A stretch of DNA of 45,119 nt. Source: Myxococcaceae bacterium (GTDB taxonomy: Bacteria; Myxococcota; Myxococcia; Myxococcales; Myxococcaceae). The notes below the pieces were generated by a model. It saw only the letters and a list, made by a program, of their open reading frames with translations, had not been told where the DNA came from and did no database searches. The position numbers and the translations under genes were made by a program. Positions 1 to 7,688 of the stretch are shown here, in pieces. The stretch is from contig JAEUJQ010000022.1 in NCBI GenBank assembly GCA_016793095.1, positions 1 to 45,119 of the forward strand, written 5' to 3'. How positions within the stretch are numbered: the stretch's first letter is position 1; the number at the start of each line of letters is the position of its first letter.

Positions 1-1
1 C

Positions 2-3000
2 AGCGGCACCGCCGTGCAGTCCTACTCCCAGAGCGTCACCGGCCTCTCGCCCGGCACGACGTACTTCTTCTGCGCCATCACCTCGAGCGCAGAGGGCACC
101 GCCTTCGGCTCCGTCCTCTCCTTCACCACCGCCAACGCGCCACCGACCATCACCTCACCGGCCGCGACGATGGCGACCCCGAACGCCGCGTCACTGACGG
201 CCTCGATCAATCCCTCCGGCAGCGCCACGACCGCCTGGTTCCGCTACGCGACGGTTGACCCGGTCACCTGCAACGACACCTTCGGCGTTCGTGCCCCTAC
301 GACGGGCGGCGTATCGGCCGGCGCTGGCAACACGGCCACCGTCGTCGCTGTTCCGATCGCGTCGCTGCTCCCCGCGACGACCTACTTCTTCTGCGCGCTC
401 GCCTCGAACTCCGCAGGCACGACGGCTGGCGCCATCGCCTCCTTCACCACGCCCGGCCAACCCGCCACGATGACCCAACCCGCGAGCCTCGTCACGAGCA
501 CGAGCGCCTCGCTCAACGCGTCCACCACCCCGAACGGAAGCCAGACTGCGCTCTGGTTCCGCTACGCCACGACGAACCCGGGCACGTGTGACGACACCTT
601 CGGAACGCGCACCCCGGCGATGGGCGGCATCGATCTCGGCGCTGGCGCGAGCCCGGTCGCGACCCAGCAGGCGCTGACCGGCCTCACTCCCGCCACGACG
701 TACTTCGCCTGTGCGATCGCCCAGAACACGTGGGGCACGTCCTTCGGAGGCCTCGTCTCGTTCACCACTGCAGCCGCCGCACCGGCCGTCACCACGCTCG
801 CGTCCTCGGCGATCAGCGTGACCGGAGCGACGCTCAACGGCTCGGCGATTCCGAACGGCGCCCCGACGCAAGGCTGGTTCCGGTACTCCACGACCAACCC
901 GGGAACCTGCAACGACACCTTCGGCACCCGCGCTCCCGCGACTGGCGGCACGAGCCTCGGCGCGGGCGCGACGCCTGCCGCCTTCTCGGAAGTCCTGAGC
1001 GGCCTCGCCCCGGGCACGACGTACTTCGCCTGTGCCATCGCCTCGAGCTCCGCTGGGCTCAGCGTCGGCGCGGTCATCTCCTTCAGCACGCCCGTGCCGC
1101 CGACCGTCACGACGCTCGCCCCGACCCTCGTCACCAGCACCGCCGCGACGCTGAACGGCGAGGCTTCTCCGAACGGCACGGCGACGACGGGCTGGTTCCG
1201 CTACTCGACGACGAACCCGGGCACCTGCGACGACACCTTCGGCACCCGCGCGCCCCTCACGGGAGGCTCCGCGCTCGGGGCAGGATCGACGACGGTCCCC
1301 TTCTCCACCGCGCTCACCGGCCTCTCGCCCGGCACGACGTACTTCTTCTGCGCCATCGCCCAGAGCGCGGTCGGCCTTCGCACGGGAGGCGTGCAGACCT
1401 TCACGACGGCCACGCTGCTCGCGCCGCAGACGACGACCTCGCCCGCGACCAACGTGCAGGCCACGTCCGCGACGCTCAACGGCGCCGCCAACCCGAACGG
1501 CGCCGCGACGACGGGCTTCTTCCGGTACGCCACCACCAACCCCGGCACCTGCAACGACACCTTCGGCACCCGCGCTCCGGCGACCGGCGGCACCGCCCTC
1601 GGAGGCGGGACGACCTCGGCGAGCTTCTCGGAGGCGCTCACCGGCCTCTCGCCCGGCACCACGTTCTACTTCTGTGCCCTCGCGCAGAGCGCCAACGGGC
1701 TCGGCGCAGGAGCGGTTCAGACCTTCACCACGCCGTCCGCTCTGCAGGCGCCGGCGGTGTTGACGTCAGCGGCCACCACCATCACCGCCACCGCGGCGAC
1801 GCTGAACGGCTCCGCGAACCCGAACGGCCAGGCGACGACGGCCTGGTTCAGGTACGCGACGACGAACCCTGGCGCCTGTGATGACGTGTTCGGCACGCGA
1901 ACGCCGCTCACCGGCGGCGCGGCGCTCGGCTCCGGCAGCACCGCGGCGACGTTCGCTGAGTCCGTCACCGGCCTCGCAGCTGGCACGACGTACTTCTTCT
2001 GCGCGCTCGCCCAGAACGCGACCGGCACGGGCGTCGGCTCCCTCCAGACCTTCACGACGGCGGCGGCCCCCGAGCGCCCGACGGTCACGACCTCGCCGGC
2101 CACCTCGGTGACCGCCACGAGCGCGACGCTGAACGGCGCGGCGAACCCGAACGGCCAGGCGACGACCGGGTGGTTCCGCTACGCGACGACGAGCCCCGGC
2201 GCCTGCGACGACGCCTTCGGCACACGCGTGCCTGCGACCGGCTCCATCGCGCTCGGCTCGGGCTCGACGACCACCGCGTTCTCGGAGCCCCTCACCAGTC
2301 TCGCCCCAGGCACGCCGTACTTCTTCTGCGCCATCGCGCAGAACGCGACGGGCGTCGGGGTCGGAAGCCTGAGCGCCTTCATGACGGGGGCCGCACCACC
2401 AGTGGTGACGACGAGCGACCCGACGCGCGTCACGGGCACGGGCGCCACCCTCAACGGCACGGTCGATCCCCGCGGCTCGGAGACGCTCGCCTGGTTCCGG
2501 CTGGGCGACTCGGCGCCCTCGACGTGCGACGACGCCTTCGGCAGCCGCGTGCCAGCGACGGGCGGCTTCACCATCGACGCCGGCGCGGGACTGACGCCCT
2601 TCACCTTCGACGCGACAGGCCTCGCGCCGAAGCGCACGTACTTCGCGTGCGCGGCGGCGAGCAACCTGGCGGGCGCCGCGTTCGGCGGGCTGCGCACGTT
2701 CACCACTCCTGCCGTTCCGCCCACCGTCACCACCCAGGCCCCCGAGCTCAGCGGCGACGCCGTCGTCTTCCGCGGAGCCGCGAACCCGAACGGCAGCGAG
2801 ACCACCGGTTGGTTCCGCCACGGCCCCGACCGGCCGCAGACGTGCGATGACACCTGGGGCACCCGCGTGCCCGCGAGCGCAGGCGCGTCACTGGGCAGCG
2901 GCCGGACCGCAGCGGCGTTCTCCGAGACCGTCAGCGGCCTGCCGGAGGGCGCCTCGTACGTGTGCGCCATCGCGTCGAACGAGGCCGGCCTCGCGTTCGG

Positions 3001-3136
3001 AGAAGTGCAGACCATCAGCGTGCCCGCGAAGCCGGGTCCCGAGCCGCAGCCCACGTCACCCGGCTGCGGGTGCGGCACCGGTGGCGGTCTGGCCTGGGTC
3101 GCGGCGAGCCTCCTCCTCGCGCTGCGCCGCCGCTGA
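2..3136 (+). CDS. Tandem FN3-like repeat surface protein with MYXO-CTERM-like tail (5' end outside window)
   Basis: The reading frame is open to the left edge, so the true start lies upstream and this is a C-terminal portion of about 1,040 residues. It consists of roughly ten repeats of 95-100 residues. Each repeat has an 'ATLNGxANPNG' strand, a 'GWFRY' strand, a 'TCxDTFGTR' loop and a 'PGTTYFFCAIAQ' strand, a fibronectin-III-like beta layout with two cysteines per repeat that could form a disulfide. After the last repeat come a Pro-rich linker, 'GCGCG', a hydrophobic segment and 'ALRRR', the plan of a MYXO-CTERM sorting tail. Inferred role: exported, cell-surface or outer-membrane-attached adhesin-like protein. 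Neighbouring repeats are nearly identical at DNA level, so copy number may vary by recombination or be misassembled. Ligand unknown. Confidence 0.85.
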   Translation, partial: SGTAVQSYSQSVTGLSPGTTYFFCAITSSAEGTAFGSVLSFTTANAPPTITSPAATMATPNAASLTASINPSGSATTAWFRYATVDPVTCNDTFGVRAPTTGGVSAGAGNTATVVAVPIASLLPATTYFFCALASNSAGTTAGAIASFTTPGQPATMTQPASLVTSTSASLNASTTPNGSQTALWFRYATTNPGTCDDTFGTRTPAMGGIDLGAGASPVATQQALTGLTPATTYFACAIAQNTWGTSFGGLVSFTTAAAAPAVTTLASSAISVTGATLNGSAIPNGAPTQGWFRYSTTNPGTCNDTFGTRAPATGGTSLGAGATPAAFSEVLSGLAPGTTYFACAIASSSAGLSVGAVISFSTPVPPTVTTLAPTLVTSTAATLNGEASPNGTATTGWFRYSTTNPGTCDDTFGTRAPLTGGSALGAGSTTVPFSTALTGLSPGTTYFFCAIAQSAVGLRTGGVQTFTTATLLAPQTTTSPATNVQATSATLNGAANPNGAATTGFFRYATTNPGTCNDTFGTRAPATGGTALGGGTTSASFSEALTGLSPGTTFYFCALAQSANGLGAGAVQTFTTPSALQAPAVLTSAATTITATAATLNGSANPNGQATTAWFRYATTNPGACDDVFGTRTPLTGGAALGSGSTAATFAESVTGLAAGTTYFFCALAQNATGTGVGSLQTFTTAAAPERPTVTTSPATSVTATSATLNGAANPNGQATTGWFRYATTSPGACDDAFGTRVPATGSIALGSGSTTTAFSEPLTSLAPGTPYFFCAIAQNATGVGVGSLSAFMTGAAPPVVTTSDPTRVTGTGATLNGTVDPRGSETLAWFRLGDSAPSTCDDAFGSRVPATGGFTIDAGAGLTPFTFDATGLAPKRTYFACAAASNLAGAAFGGLRTFTTPAVPPTVTTQAPELSGDAVVFRGAANPNGSETTGWFRHGPDRPQTCDDTWGTRVPASAGASLGSGRTAAAFSETVSGLPEGASYVCAIASNEAGLAFGEVQTISVPAKPGPEPQPTSPGCGCGTGGGLAWVAASLLLALRRR

Positions 3137-3487
3137 CGACGAGGACGAGCCGTTCGACCGGCGGTACTGCGACCGATCCTCGATGCTCGCTGCCACGCCA
3201 CGGAACACCTCGCCCTCGACCTCCGCCGGCTCACAAACGAACGCCCTGCGCGTTGCGGACCTCGCCGAGGCGCTGGAGGTTCGACGACCGCCTCCTGCCG
3301 GTGAAGCCGCGCACGGCCGACTGCGCCGTGGAGCACCACGCGACGCTGCGGAGCGAGGCGAGCCCGCCGTGGACGACGTCGCCAGACCTCGACGACGACG
3401 CTGACGACGGGCTGGCGTTCACTCGGGAGCGGCGCGACAGCACCCGGGCTTCACCCTCGGCTCGGCCGGCTTCGCGCAGGGCGTTCC
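3137..3487. other. Intergenic stretch without a supported gene
   Basis: This stretch lies between the repeat-protein stop and the tRNA-like cluster. Open frames exist on both strands, as expected at this GC content, but none combines a credible start, a ribosome binding site and recognisable protein character. The plus-strand frame ending near 3404 gives an Arg/Ala/Pro-rich product and looks like chance or heavily decayed coding sequence. Confidence 0.5.
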
Positions 3488-3562
3488 CTGGTCCAGGAGG
3501 ATTCGAACCTCCGACGTCGAGAGTCACCGTCTCGCGCTCTACCCGACTGAGCTATGGGCCAC
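3488..3562 (-). tRNA. tRNA-like gene, His-type anticodon GTG, non-canonical
   Basis: On the minus strand a full cloverleaf can be drawn: acceptor TGGCCCA/TGGACCA, D-arm GCTC-AGTCGGGTA-GAGC, anticodon arm CGAGA-CGGTGAC-TCTCG, T-arm GGAGG-TTCGAAT-CCTCC. The D and T arms match the conserved box A and box B sequences. A G precedes position 1, as in tRNA-His, and the loop reads GTG. Several features are abnormal: position 33 is G instead of the nearly universal U, the acceptor has one C-A mismatch, and the discriminator would be G rather than the C expected for His. CCA is not encoded in the usual place. It may be a decayed tRNA-His, a specialised tRNA-like RNA, or part of a degenerate tRNA array together with the element just upstream on the same strand. 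Confidence 0.5.
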
Positions 3563-3567
3563 TGCTT

Positions 3568-3668
3568 CCAGCGTTTCAGGCTGGGGTGTTTGCGTTTGAC
3601 CGCTCCGCCACGTCCCTCGCGGGACGGCTGGATTCGAACCAGCGAGGCCCCTCACGGAGCCGAACACG
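3568..3668 (-). ncRNA. Class II tRNA-like element with 3' half before 5' half (permuted order)
   Basis: Reading the minus strand from 3668, a possible long variable arm (GGCTC...GGGCC) comes first, then a perfect T-arm GCTGG-TTCGAAT-CCAGC at 3643-3627. Immediately after is a 6-bp hairpin CGTCCC-GCGA-GGGACG (3626-3611) with a GNRA-type loop, then TG and a Leu/Ser-type D-arm GCG...CGC, and finally an anticodon-like arm CCAGC-CTGAAAC-GCTGG (GAA, with U33). The hairpin thus occupies the place of an acceptor stem whose two ends are joined, so the halves are in reversed order. Six bases separate the D-arm and anticodon arm, which is not standard. It is either a permuted tRNA-like RNA or two overlapping tRNA remnants. 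Confidence 0.3.
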
Positions 3669-3826
3669 TACCTTCACCTCGTCGCGACGAGCCGCGAGCA
3701 TCACGTGACGGGTCCAGGGGACGAGCACGACGCCGTGGGTGTCTGGGTGACGGCCTCGAGAGGACGGTGAGCGCGAGCGCAGCCTGACGCCGCGACAGGC
3801 CGGGGTGACAGCCCGGGCGCCAGGTG

Positions 3827-3835
3827 TGCTACCTG
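3827..3835 (+). promoter_or_regulatory. Extended -10 element upstream of dgkA-like gene
   Basis: TGCTACCTG starts 17 bases before the ATG at 3844, and no Shine-Dalgarno sequence lies between them. A GTGACA resembling a -35 box is at 3805-3810. Transcription would start at or within a few bases of the start codon, implying a leaderless or near-leaderless mRNA. Confidence 0.4.
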
Positions 3836-3843
3836 CAGCCTCG

Positions 3844-4470
3844 ATGACGAAGCCGCCGTTCACGCCGACCCAGCAACCGACCTCCTTCGCGAGGTCCCTC
3901 GGCTACGCGTGGAGCGGGCTCATTCACACCGTCGTCCACCAGCGGAACATGCGCATGCACATCATCGCGGCGCTCATGGTGGGGCTGGTCGGCAGCGCGG
4001 TCGAGCTGGGCCTCGCCGAGAAGGCGATCCTCATCTTCTGCGTGACGCTCATCTTCTTCGCCGAGATGCTCAACAGCGCGCTCGAGCAGTTGGTCGATCT
4101 CGCCATCCAGCAGTTCGACGAGAAGGCCAAGCTGACGAAGGACATCGCCGCCGCGGGCGTGCTGGTGCTGGCGATCGGCTCCATGGTGATCTTCGCCGCG
4201 ATCCTCGTCCACGACGCCGACGTCATCTTCCACGACGTCAGCGTCATCGAACGGCAGGTGCTGTTCGGCGTTCCCCTCACCTTCTTCGGCGGCGCGCTGA
4301 TGCACGAGGCGAAGAAGCCCGTGGCGCTCGACGTGCTGTTCGCCGTGGGCGCGCTCGTGACGTGGGGCGCGATCGCGAGCTGGACCGAGAGCTACGTCAT
4401 GTCGGCCATGACGCTGGGCCTGTTGGTGGTCTGCGCTCAGACGGCCTGGGCGCGACGCGCACTTCGCTGA
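3844..4470 (+). CDS. dgkA: DgkA-family diacylglycerol/undecaprenol kinase
   Basis: This is an integral membrane kinase that phosphorylates diacylglycerol or undecaprenol with ATP and so recycles lipid carriers. The family signature 'AEMLNSALEQLVDL' is present with the catalytic Glu/Asn/Glu pattern, preceded by the usual 'FARSLGYAWSG' amphipathic N-terminus and hydrophobic helices. At 208 residues it is longer than typical family members (about 120). The extra C-terminal half adds about three further membrane helices. An in-frame GTG at 3805 would extend the protein. I chose ATG 3844 because it gives the normal family N-terminus and sits just after an extended -10 element. The gene is monocistronic, with no clear plus-strand terminator. 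The choice between diacylglycerol and undecaprenol as substrate is open. Confidence 0.85.
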   Translation: MTKPPFTPTQQPTSFARSLGYAWSGLIHTVVHQRNMRMHIIAALMVGLVGSAVELGLAEKAILIFCVTLIFFAEMLNSALEQLVDLAIQQFDEKAKLTKDIAAAGVLVLAIGSMVIFAAILVHDADVIFHDVSVIERQVLFGVPLTFFGGALMHEAKKPVALDVLFAVGALVTWGAIASWTESYVMSAMTLGLLVVCAQTAWARRALR

Positions 4471-4497
4471 AAAAAAAAGCCCGGGATCAACCCGGGC
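4471..4497 (-). terminator. Intrinsic terminator of the 58-aa gene
   Basis: GCCCGGG-ATCAA-CCCGGGC (4479-4497) is followed on the minus strand by eight T residues (A-run 4471-4478). The orientation fits the small gene at 4602-4778 and not the dgkA-like gene, whose stop codon it abuts. A second hairpin, CGGTC...GACCG (about 4503-4522), lies in the same 3' untranslated region. Confidence 0.85.
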
Positions 4498-4601
4498 ACG
4501 TCGCGGTCGGACTTCCCTGACCGCTCCCTCGAAGGGCCCTCGAAGTCCCGGAGCCAGTCCGGAAAGTCGGGGTGCCTCCGAAGGCTCTGTTCAACCGCGC
4601 G

Positions 4602-4778
4602 TCAGGCTTCGGCGCGGGGCTCGGCCTGAACGTCGGCCGGCTTCTTCAAGTTCACCGTCACCTGGTCAATCAGCTCGGTGGCGATGTCGAGGATCTGGTT
4701 CGGAGTGTAGCCGCCGGACTGAAGCTGCGCAAAGAACGCCTGCGCCAGAGCTTTGGTGTTCTTCTTGTCGGTGCTCAT
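4602..4778 (-). CDS. 58-residue protein of unknown function
   Basis: This is a short gene of 59 codons beginning MSTDKKNTKALAQAFF and ending AEPRAEA. A strong GGAGGG ribosome binding site sits a few bases upstream of the ATG, and an intrinsic terminator lies about 105 bases downstream, so it is probably a real transcription unit. The predicted protein is soluble, with a helical N-terminal segment (AQAFFAQLQSG) and a second helix (NQILDIATELIDQVTV). It has no Cys and no signal peptide. The upstream minus-strand sequence has an AT-rich patch (about 4850-4890) that may hold the promoter. I do not recognise the family. A small adaptor or regulator is possible but not shown. Confidence 0.7.
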   Translation of the reverse strand: MSTDKKNTKALAQAFFAQLQSGGYTPNQILDIATELIDQVTVNLKKPADVQAEPRAEA

Positions 4779-5028
4779 CACGTGGTCCCTCCGATGGGTA
4801 CTGGGTGCTGCGTGACCACCATCGTTTCACCCGCTGTGCCAGTCTTCGGATTCCACATTCATGCCTTATTTCAATGTTTTATGGGCGCTTCGTGATCGGC
4901 GAACTGCGTAGCGCGCCTCGCACCTCAGGAGGTTGGCGCGCGGCCATGCGTAAGTCCGGTGGCACTGGCAGTAGCCGGACTTCTTCTTGAAGTAGCGGAA
5001 CTGGGTCATGACGTCGTCTCAACGCTCG

Positions 5029-5037
5029 TGCTACCCG
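5029..5037 (+). promoter_or_regulatory. Extended -10 element upstream of FAD oxidoreductase
   Basis: TGCTACCCG ends six bases before the GTG at 5044. An ATGACG lies about 18 bases upstream of the hexamer as a weak -35. No ribosome binding site is visible, so a leaderless transcript is suggested. This supports the GTG at 5044 over the upstream ATG at 5008. Confidence 0.4.
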
Positions 5038-5043
5038 CGCGTC

Positions 5044-6645
5044 GTGGCCTTCCGGATCAACAACATCCCCCAGTGGCTGGACGAGCCCGAGAGCGTGCTC
5101 GCGACGAAGGCGGCACAGAAGCTGGGCGTCACGCCGGCTGCGCTGAAGCAGGTCCGGGTGGTGCGCACCGTGCTCGACGCGCGGAAGAAGAACCACCCCC
5201 GCTACGTGCACACCCTCGAGGTCGAGCTCGCGCCCGGGAAGCTGCCCGCGACGCTGCCTCCGGACGTGAGCGAAGTCGATGCGGCCCCGGAGCCCCTGCC
5301 ACCGGTGTCCCGTCAGCCGGCGCATCGACCGATCATCGTCGGCATGGGGCCCGCGGGGCTCTTCACCGCCCTCGCGCTCGCCGAGCGTGGCGTGAAGAGC
5401 GTCATCCTCGAGCGCGGCAAGGACGTCGTCGAGCGGAGGAAGGACGTCGCGAAGCTGTCACGAGACGGCACCCTGTTCCCCGAGTCGAACATGAACTTCG
5501 GCGAGGGCGGCGCCGGCGCGTACACCGACGGCAAGCTCTCGACCCGCATCAACCACCCTCACGTCCGCCGCGTCATCGAGACGTTCGCGAAGTACGGCGC
5601 GCCCGATCGCATCCTCGTGCAGGGCAAGCCGCACATCGGGTCCGATCTGCTCCCGTTCGCGGTCGAGCGCATGCGGCACGAGCTGATCGCCATGGGCGTC
5701 GAGGTGCGCTTCGAGACCCGCGTCGAGGACGTGGTGGTGAAGGACGGGCACGTCGCGGGGGTGCGGCTGCGCGACGGGAGCGTCATCGACGGCGATCGGG
5801 TGGTGCTGGCCCCGGGGAACTCCGCGCGCGAGCTCTATGAGCGGTTCGCGACCGACGGCCAGGTGCTCGTCGAGGCCAAGCCCTTCGCGCTCGGCTTCCG
5901 CGCCGAGCACCCACAGCTGCTCATCAACGAGCTTCAGTACGGGAGCAAGGTGGCCAGCGACGCCCGGCTGCCGCCCGCCGACTACAAGCTCGCCGAGAAC
6001 CTGTCGGTGGACGGCGACGTGCGCGGGGTCTACTCGTTCTGCATGTGCCCGGGTGGCGTGGTGGTGCCGACGCCCACCGAAGACGGCTTTCAGTGCACGA
6101 ACGGCATGTCGAACTCGCGGCGGAACTCGAAGTACGCCAACGCCGGCGTGGTGGTGAGCGTCTCGGTCGAGGACTTCGCGCGCGACGGCTTCACGGGCCC
6201 GCTCGCGGGGCTGGGCTTTCAACGCAAGTGGGAGAAGGCCGCCTACGAGCTGGGTGGCGGGAAGTTCCACGCACCGGCCATGCGCATCCCCGACTACCTC
6301 AGCGGGCGCCTGACGAAGCCGCCGGGCGGCACCACCTACCGGCCCGGCGTGACGCACGCCGATCTCACCCGGCTCTTCCCCAGCGCCCTCACCGAGTCGC
6401 TCCAGCAGGCGCTGCGCGCGTTCGATCGCGCGATGCGCGGCTTCATCACGGACGAGGGCCTGCTGATCGGCATCGAGGCGCGCACCTCGAGCCCCGTGCG
6501 GGTGACGCGGAACGAAGCGCTCCAGTCGGTGTCGGTGAAGGGGCTGTACCCGGCCGGCGAAGGCTGCGGGTACGCTGGAGGCATCGTGTCGTCCGGCATC
6601 GACGGCCTGCGGGTCGCCGAGCAGATCTGTCAGGAGCTCTCATGA
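5044..6645 (+). CDS. NAD(P)/FAD-dependent oxidoreductase (COG2509-type)
   Basis: A 533-residue flavoprotein. After an N-terminal domain of about 90 residues starting VAFRINNIPQWLDEP comes the FAD-binding dinucleotide motif 'VGMGPAGLFTALALAERG', then 'LERG'. A C-terminal 'YPAGEGCGYAGGIVSSGIDG' closes the FAD site. The family is known as uncharacterised FAD-dependent dehydrogenases, similar in fold to geranylgeranyl reductase/HI0933-type enzymes. The substrate is unknown. Start: GTG 5044 gives the family N-terminus (xFRINNI) and follows a -10 element directly, whereas ATG 5008 would add twelve unrelated residues. The stop overlaps the start of the next gene (ATGA), so the two are probably co-translated. 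No truncation seen. Confidence 0.85.
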   Translation: MAFRINNIPQWLDEPESVLATKAAQKLGVTPAALKQVRVVRTVLDARKKNHPRYVHTLEVELAPGKLPATLPPDVSEVDAAPEPLPPVSRQPAHRPIIVGMGPAGLFTALALAERGVKSVILERGKDVVERRKDVAKLSRDGTLFPESNMNFGEGGAGAYTDGKLSTRINHPHVRRVIETFAKYGAPDRILVQGKPHIGSDLLPFAVERMRHELIAMGVEVRFETRVEDVVVKDGHVAGVRLRDGSVIDGDRVVLAPGNSARELYERFATDGQVLVEAKPFALGFRAEHPQLLINELQYGSKVASDARLPPADYKLAENLSVDGDVRGVYSFCMCPGGVVVPTPTEDGFQCTNGMSNSRRNSKYANAGVVVSVSVEDFARDGFTGPLAGLGFQRKWEKAAYELGGGKFHAPAMRIPDYLSGRLTKPPGGTTYRPGVTHADLTRLFPSALTESLQQALRAFDRAMRGFITDEGLLIGIEARTSSPVRVTRNEALQSVSVKGLYPAGEGCGYAGGIVSSGIDGLRVAEQICQELS

Positions 6646-7013
6646 AGTACCGCGTGAAGAACCAGGACGGCGAGATCGAGTTCCAGAGCTTCGGCCAGCT
6701 CGAGCAGGCCTGGCTCATGGGCCTCGTGGAGCCCACCGACGAAGTGCTGGAAGAGGGCAAGACGTTGTGGCGGCGGGCCGACACGATTCCACTGCTCGCG
6801 CGGGCACGGCACCACGGCGACAACGTGTGGGGCGGCGCCTGGTTCCTCTGGACCCTGATCGGCGTCGCGGGGGGCACCGTCGCCCTGTGGATGTTCCACG
6901 AGAAGAACTACGTGATCGCGCTGGTGGTGTCCTTCGTCGTCGCCGGCCTGATGATCAAGGTGACGGTCAACGCGCAGAAACGCCGCGACCCGCACTGGCA
7001 GTCGAAGAAGTGA
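6642..7013 (+). CDS. Small GYF_2-like membrane protein
   Basis: A 123-residue protein. Residues 1-55 (KYRVKNQDGEIEFQSFGQLE... ending 'TLWRRADTIPLL') resemble the short GYF_2-type domain common in bacterial membrane proteins. Two hydrophobic segments follow (FLWTLIGVAGGTVALWMF and YVIALVVSFVVAGLMI), then a basic tail. The ATG overlaps the stop of the FAD oxidoreductase by four bases, so translation is coupled. It may anchor the flavoprotein or sense its state at the membrane, which is inferred only from position. The GYF assignment is by pattern and is tentative. Confidence 0.75.
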   Translation: MKYRVKNQDGEIEFQSFGQLEQAWLMGLVEPTDEVLEEGKTLWRRADTIPLLARARHHGDNVWGGAWFLWTLIGVAGGTVALWMFHEKNYVIALVVSFVVAGLMIKVTVNAQKRRDPHWQSKK

Positions 7014-7016
7014 CGC

Positions 7017-7631
7017 CTACTTCTTCGTCACCGTCTTCTTGATGGCCTCGAACACCCGCGGCACGGCCAGGGTGTTCGCCTTGTTGATGATGAAGTTGGG
7101 GATCGAGCCGCCCGGGTCGGTGAACACGTAGTAGGTGGCGAAGGTCTTCTTGCCCTCTTCACGGGGCTCGAGCAGCCAGTAGCCCTCGTTCACGCGCACC
7201 CGCACGACGTCCTTGGGGACGGGCACCTTGTCGTCCATGTCGTTCACCACGGTCCAGGTGACCTTCATGAAGCCCTTCCCCTCCTGCCAGTTCGACTCGT
7301 CGATGAGGCGGATGATGTAGTCGCGGCGGTCCACCATCGGGGTGTTGAGCAACGAGTAGAGGACGGTGATCCGGTCGCCCCCCTCGCGCGAGAGCACCTT
7401 GCCGTCTTCCACGTACGGCATGGTCTTCGGGTAGTTGTCGTAGTCGCGCACGGCCTTCCAGACGTCGGCTGGCGGGGCGTCGATGAGGCCGATCGCCTTC
7501 ATCTCGCGAACGGCGCCACCGTCTTCGCGCTGGCGGCCATAGACCTTCACCCCATCGGAGCTGGCGGCCAGCTCCCAGCGGGGCTCGTTGGCGCTGAGGA
7601 ACACCATCGGCAACAGGAGAAGTTTCGTCAT
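7017..7631 (-). CDS. Exported START/SRPBCC-domain lipid-binding protein
   Basis: A 204-residue protein that starts MTKLLLLPMVFLSANEPRW, a short signal-peptide-like segment. It continues as a START-like domain: 'SSDGVKVYGRQRE', 'DAPPADVWKAVRDYDNYPKTMPYVED', 'DRRDYIIR', 'WTVVND', 'GYWLLEP' and 'TYYVFTDPGGSIPNFIINKA' are typical of bacterial START proteins. Such proteins bind a hydrophobic ligand in a helix-grip cavity. The ligand here is unknown. GGAAGA precedes ATG 7631. An in-frame start at 7685 would add a non-signal segment and run into the promoter of the divergent gene, so I rejected it. It faces the 5044-7013 pair tail to tail with a 3-base gap. Confidence 0.8.
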   Translation of the reverse strand: MTKLLLLPMVFLSANEPRWELAASSDGVKVYGRQREDGGAVREMKAIGLIDAPPADVWKAVRDYDNYPKTMPYVEDGKVLSREGGDRITVLYSLLNTPMVDRRDYIIRLIDESNWQEGKGFMKVTWTVVNDMDDKVPVPKDVVRVRVNEGYWLLEPREEGKKTFATYYVFTDPGGSIPNFIINKANTLAVPRVFEAIKKTVTKK

Positions 7632-7651
7632 GTGCGTCTTCCTGATCAGGG

Positions 7652-7680
7652 TCGAAAGCGGCCCAAGGTGTGGGTAGTGT
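7652..7680 (+). promoter_or_regulatory. Candidate promoter for OB-fold gene
   Basis: TCGAAA (7652-7657), a 17-base spacer and TAGTGT (7675-7680) lie in the 57-base gap between the divergent genes. The -10 begins 14 bases before GTG 7689 with no ribosome binding site, so the message would be nearly leaderless. Confidence 0.4.
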
Positions 7681-7688
7681 CCCACGCC

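Noticed and set aside
191-2821. Long antisense and other-frame ORFs across the FN3-repeat gene
   Set aside because: They are Arg/Ala/Gly/Pro-rich products without domains and repeat with the same period as the sense repeats; expected from high GC and codon structure.
3568-3668. Permuted two-piece tmRNA (ssrA)
   Set aside because: A normal D-arm with stem is present, and I see no tag reading frame, pseudoknot series or Ala acceptor G-U pair.
4827-4841. Sigma-54-like TGGCAC on the minus strand before the 58-aa gene
   Set aside because: The -12 half reads GTGA instead of TTGC, so the match is half a site.
7632-7688. Longer N-termini for both divergent genes at 7631 and 7689
   Set aside because: Each extension would read through the other gene's promoter and break the normal family start.
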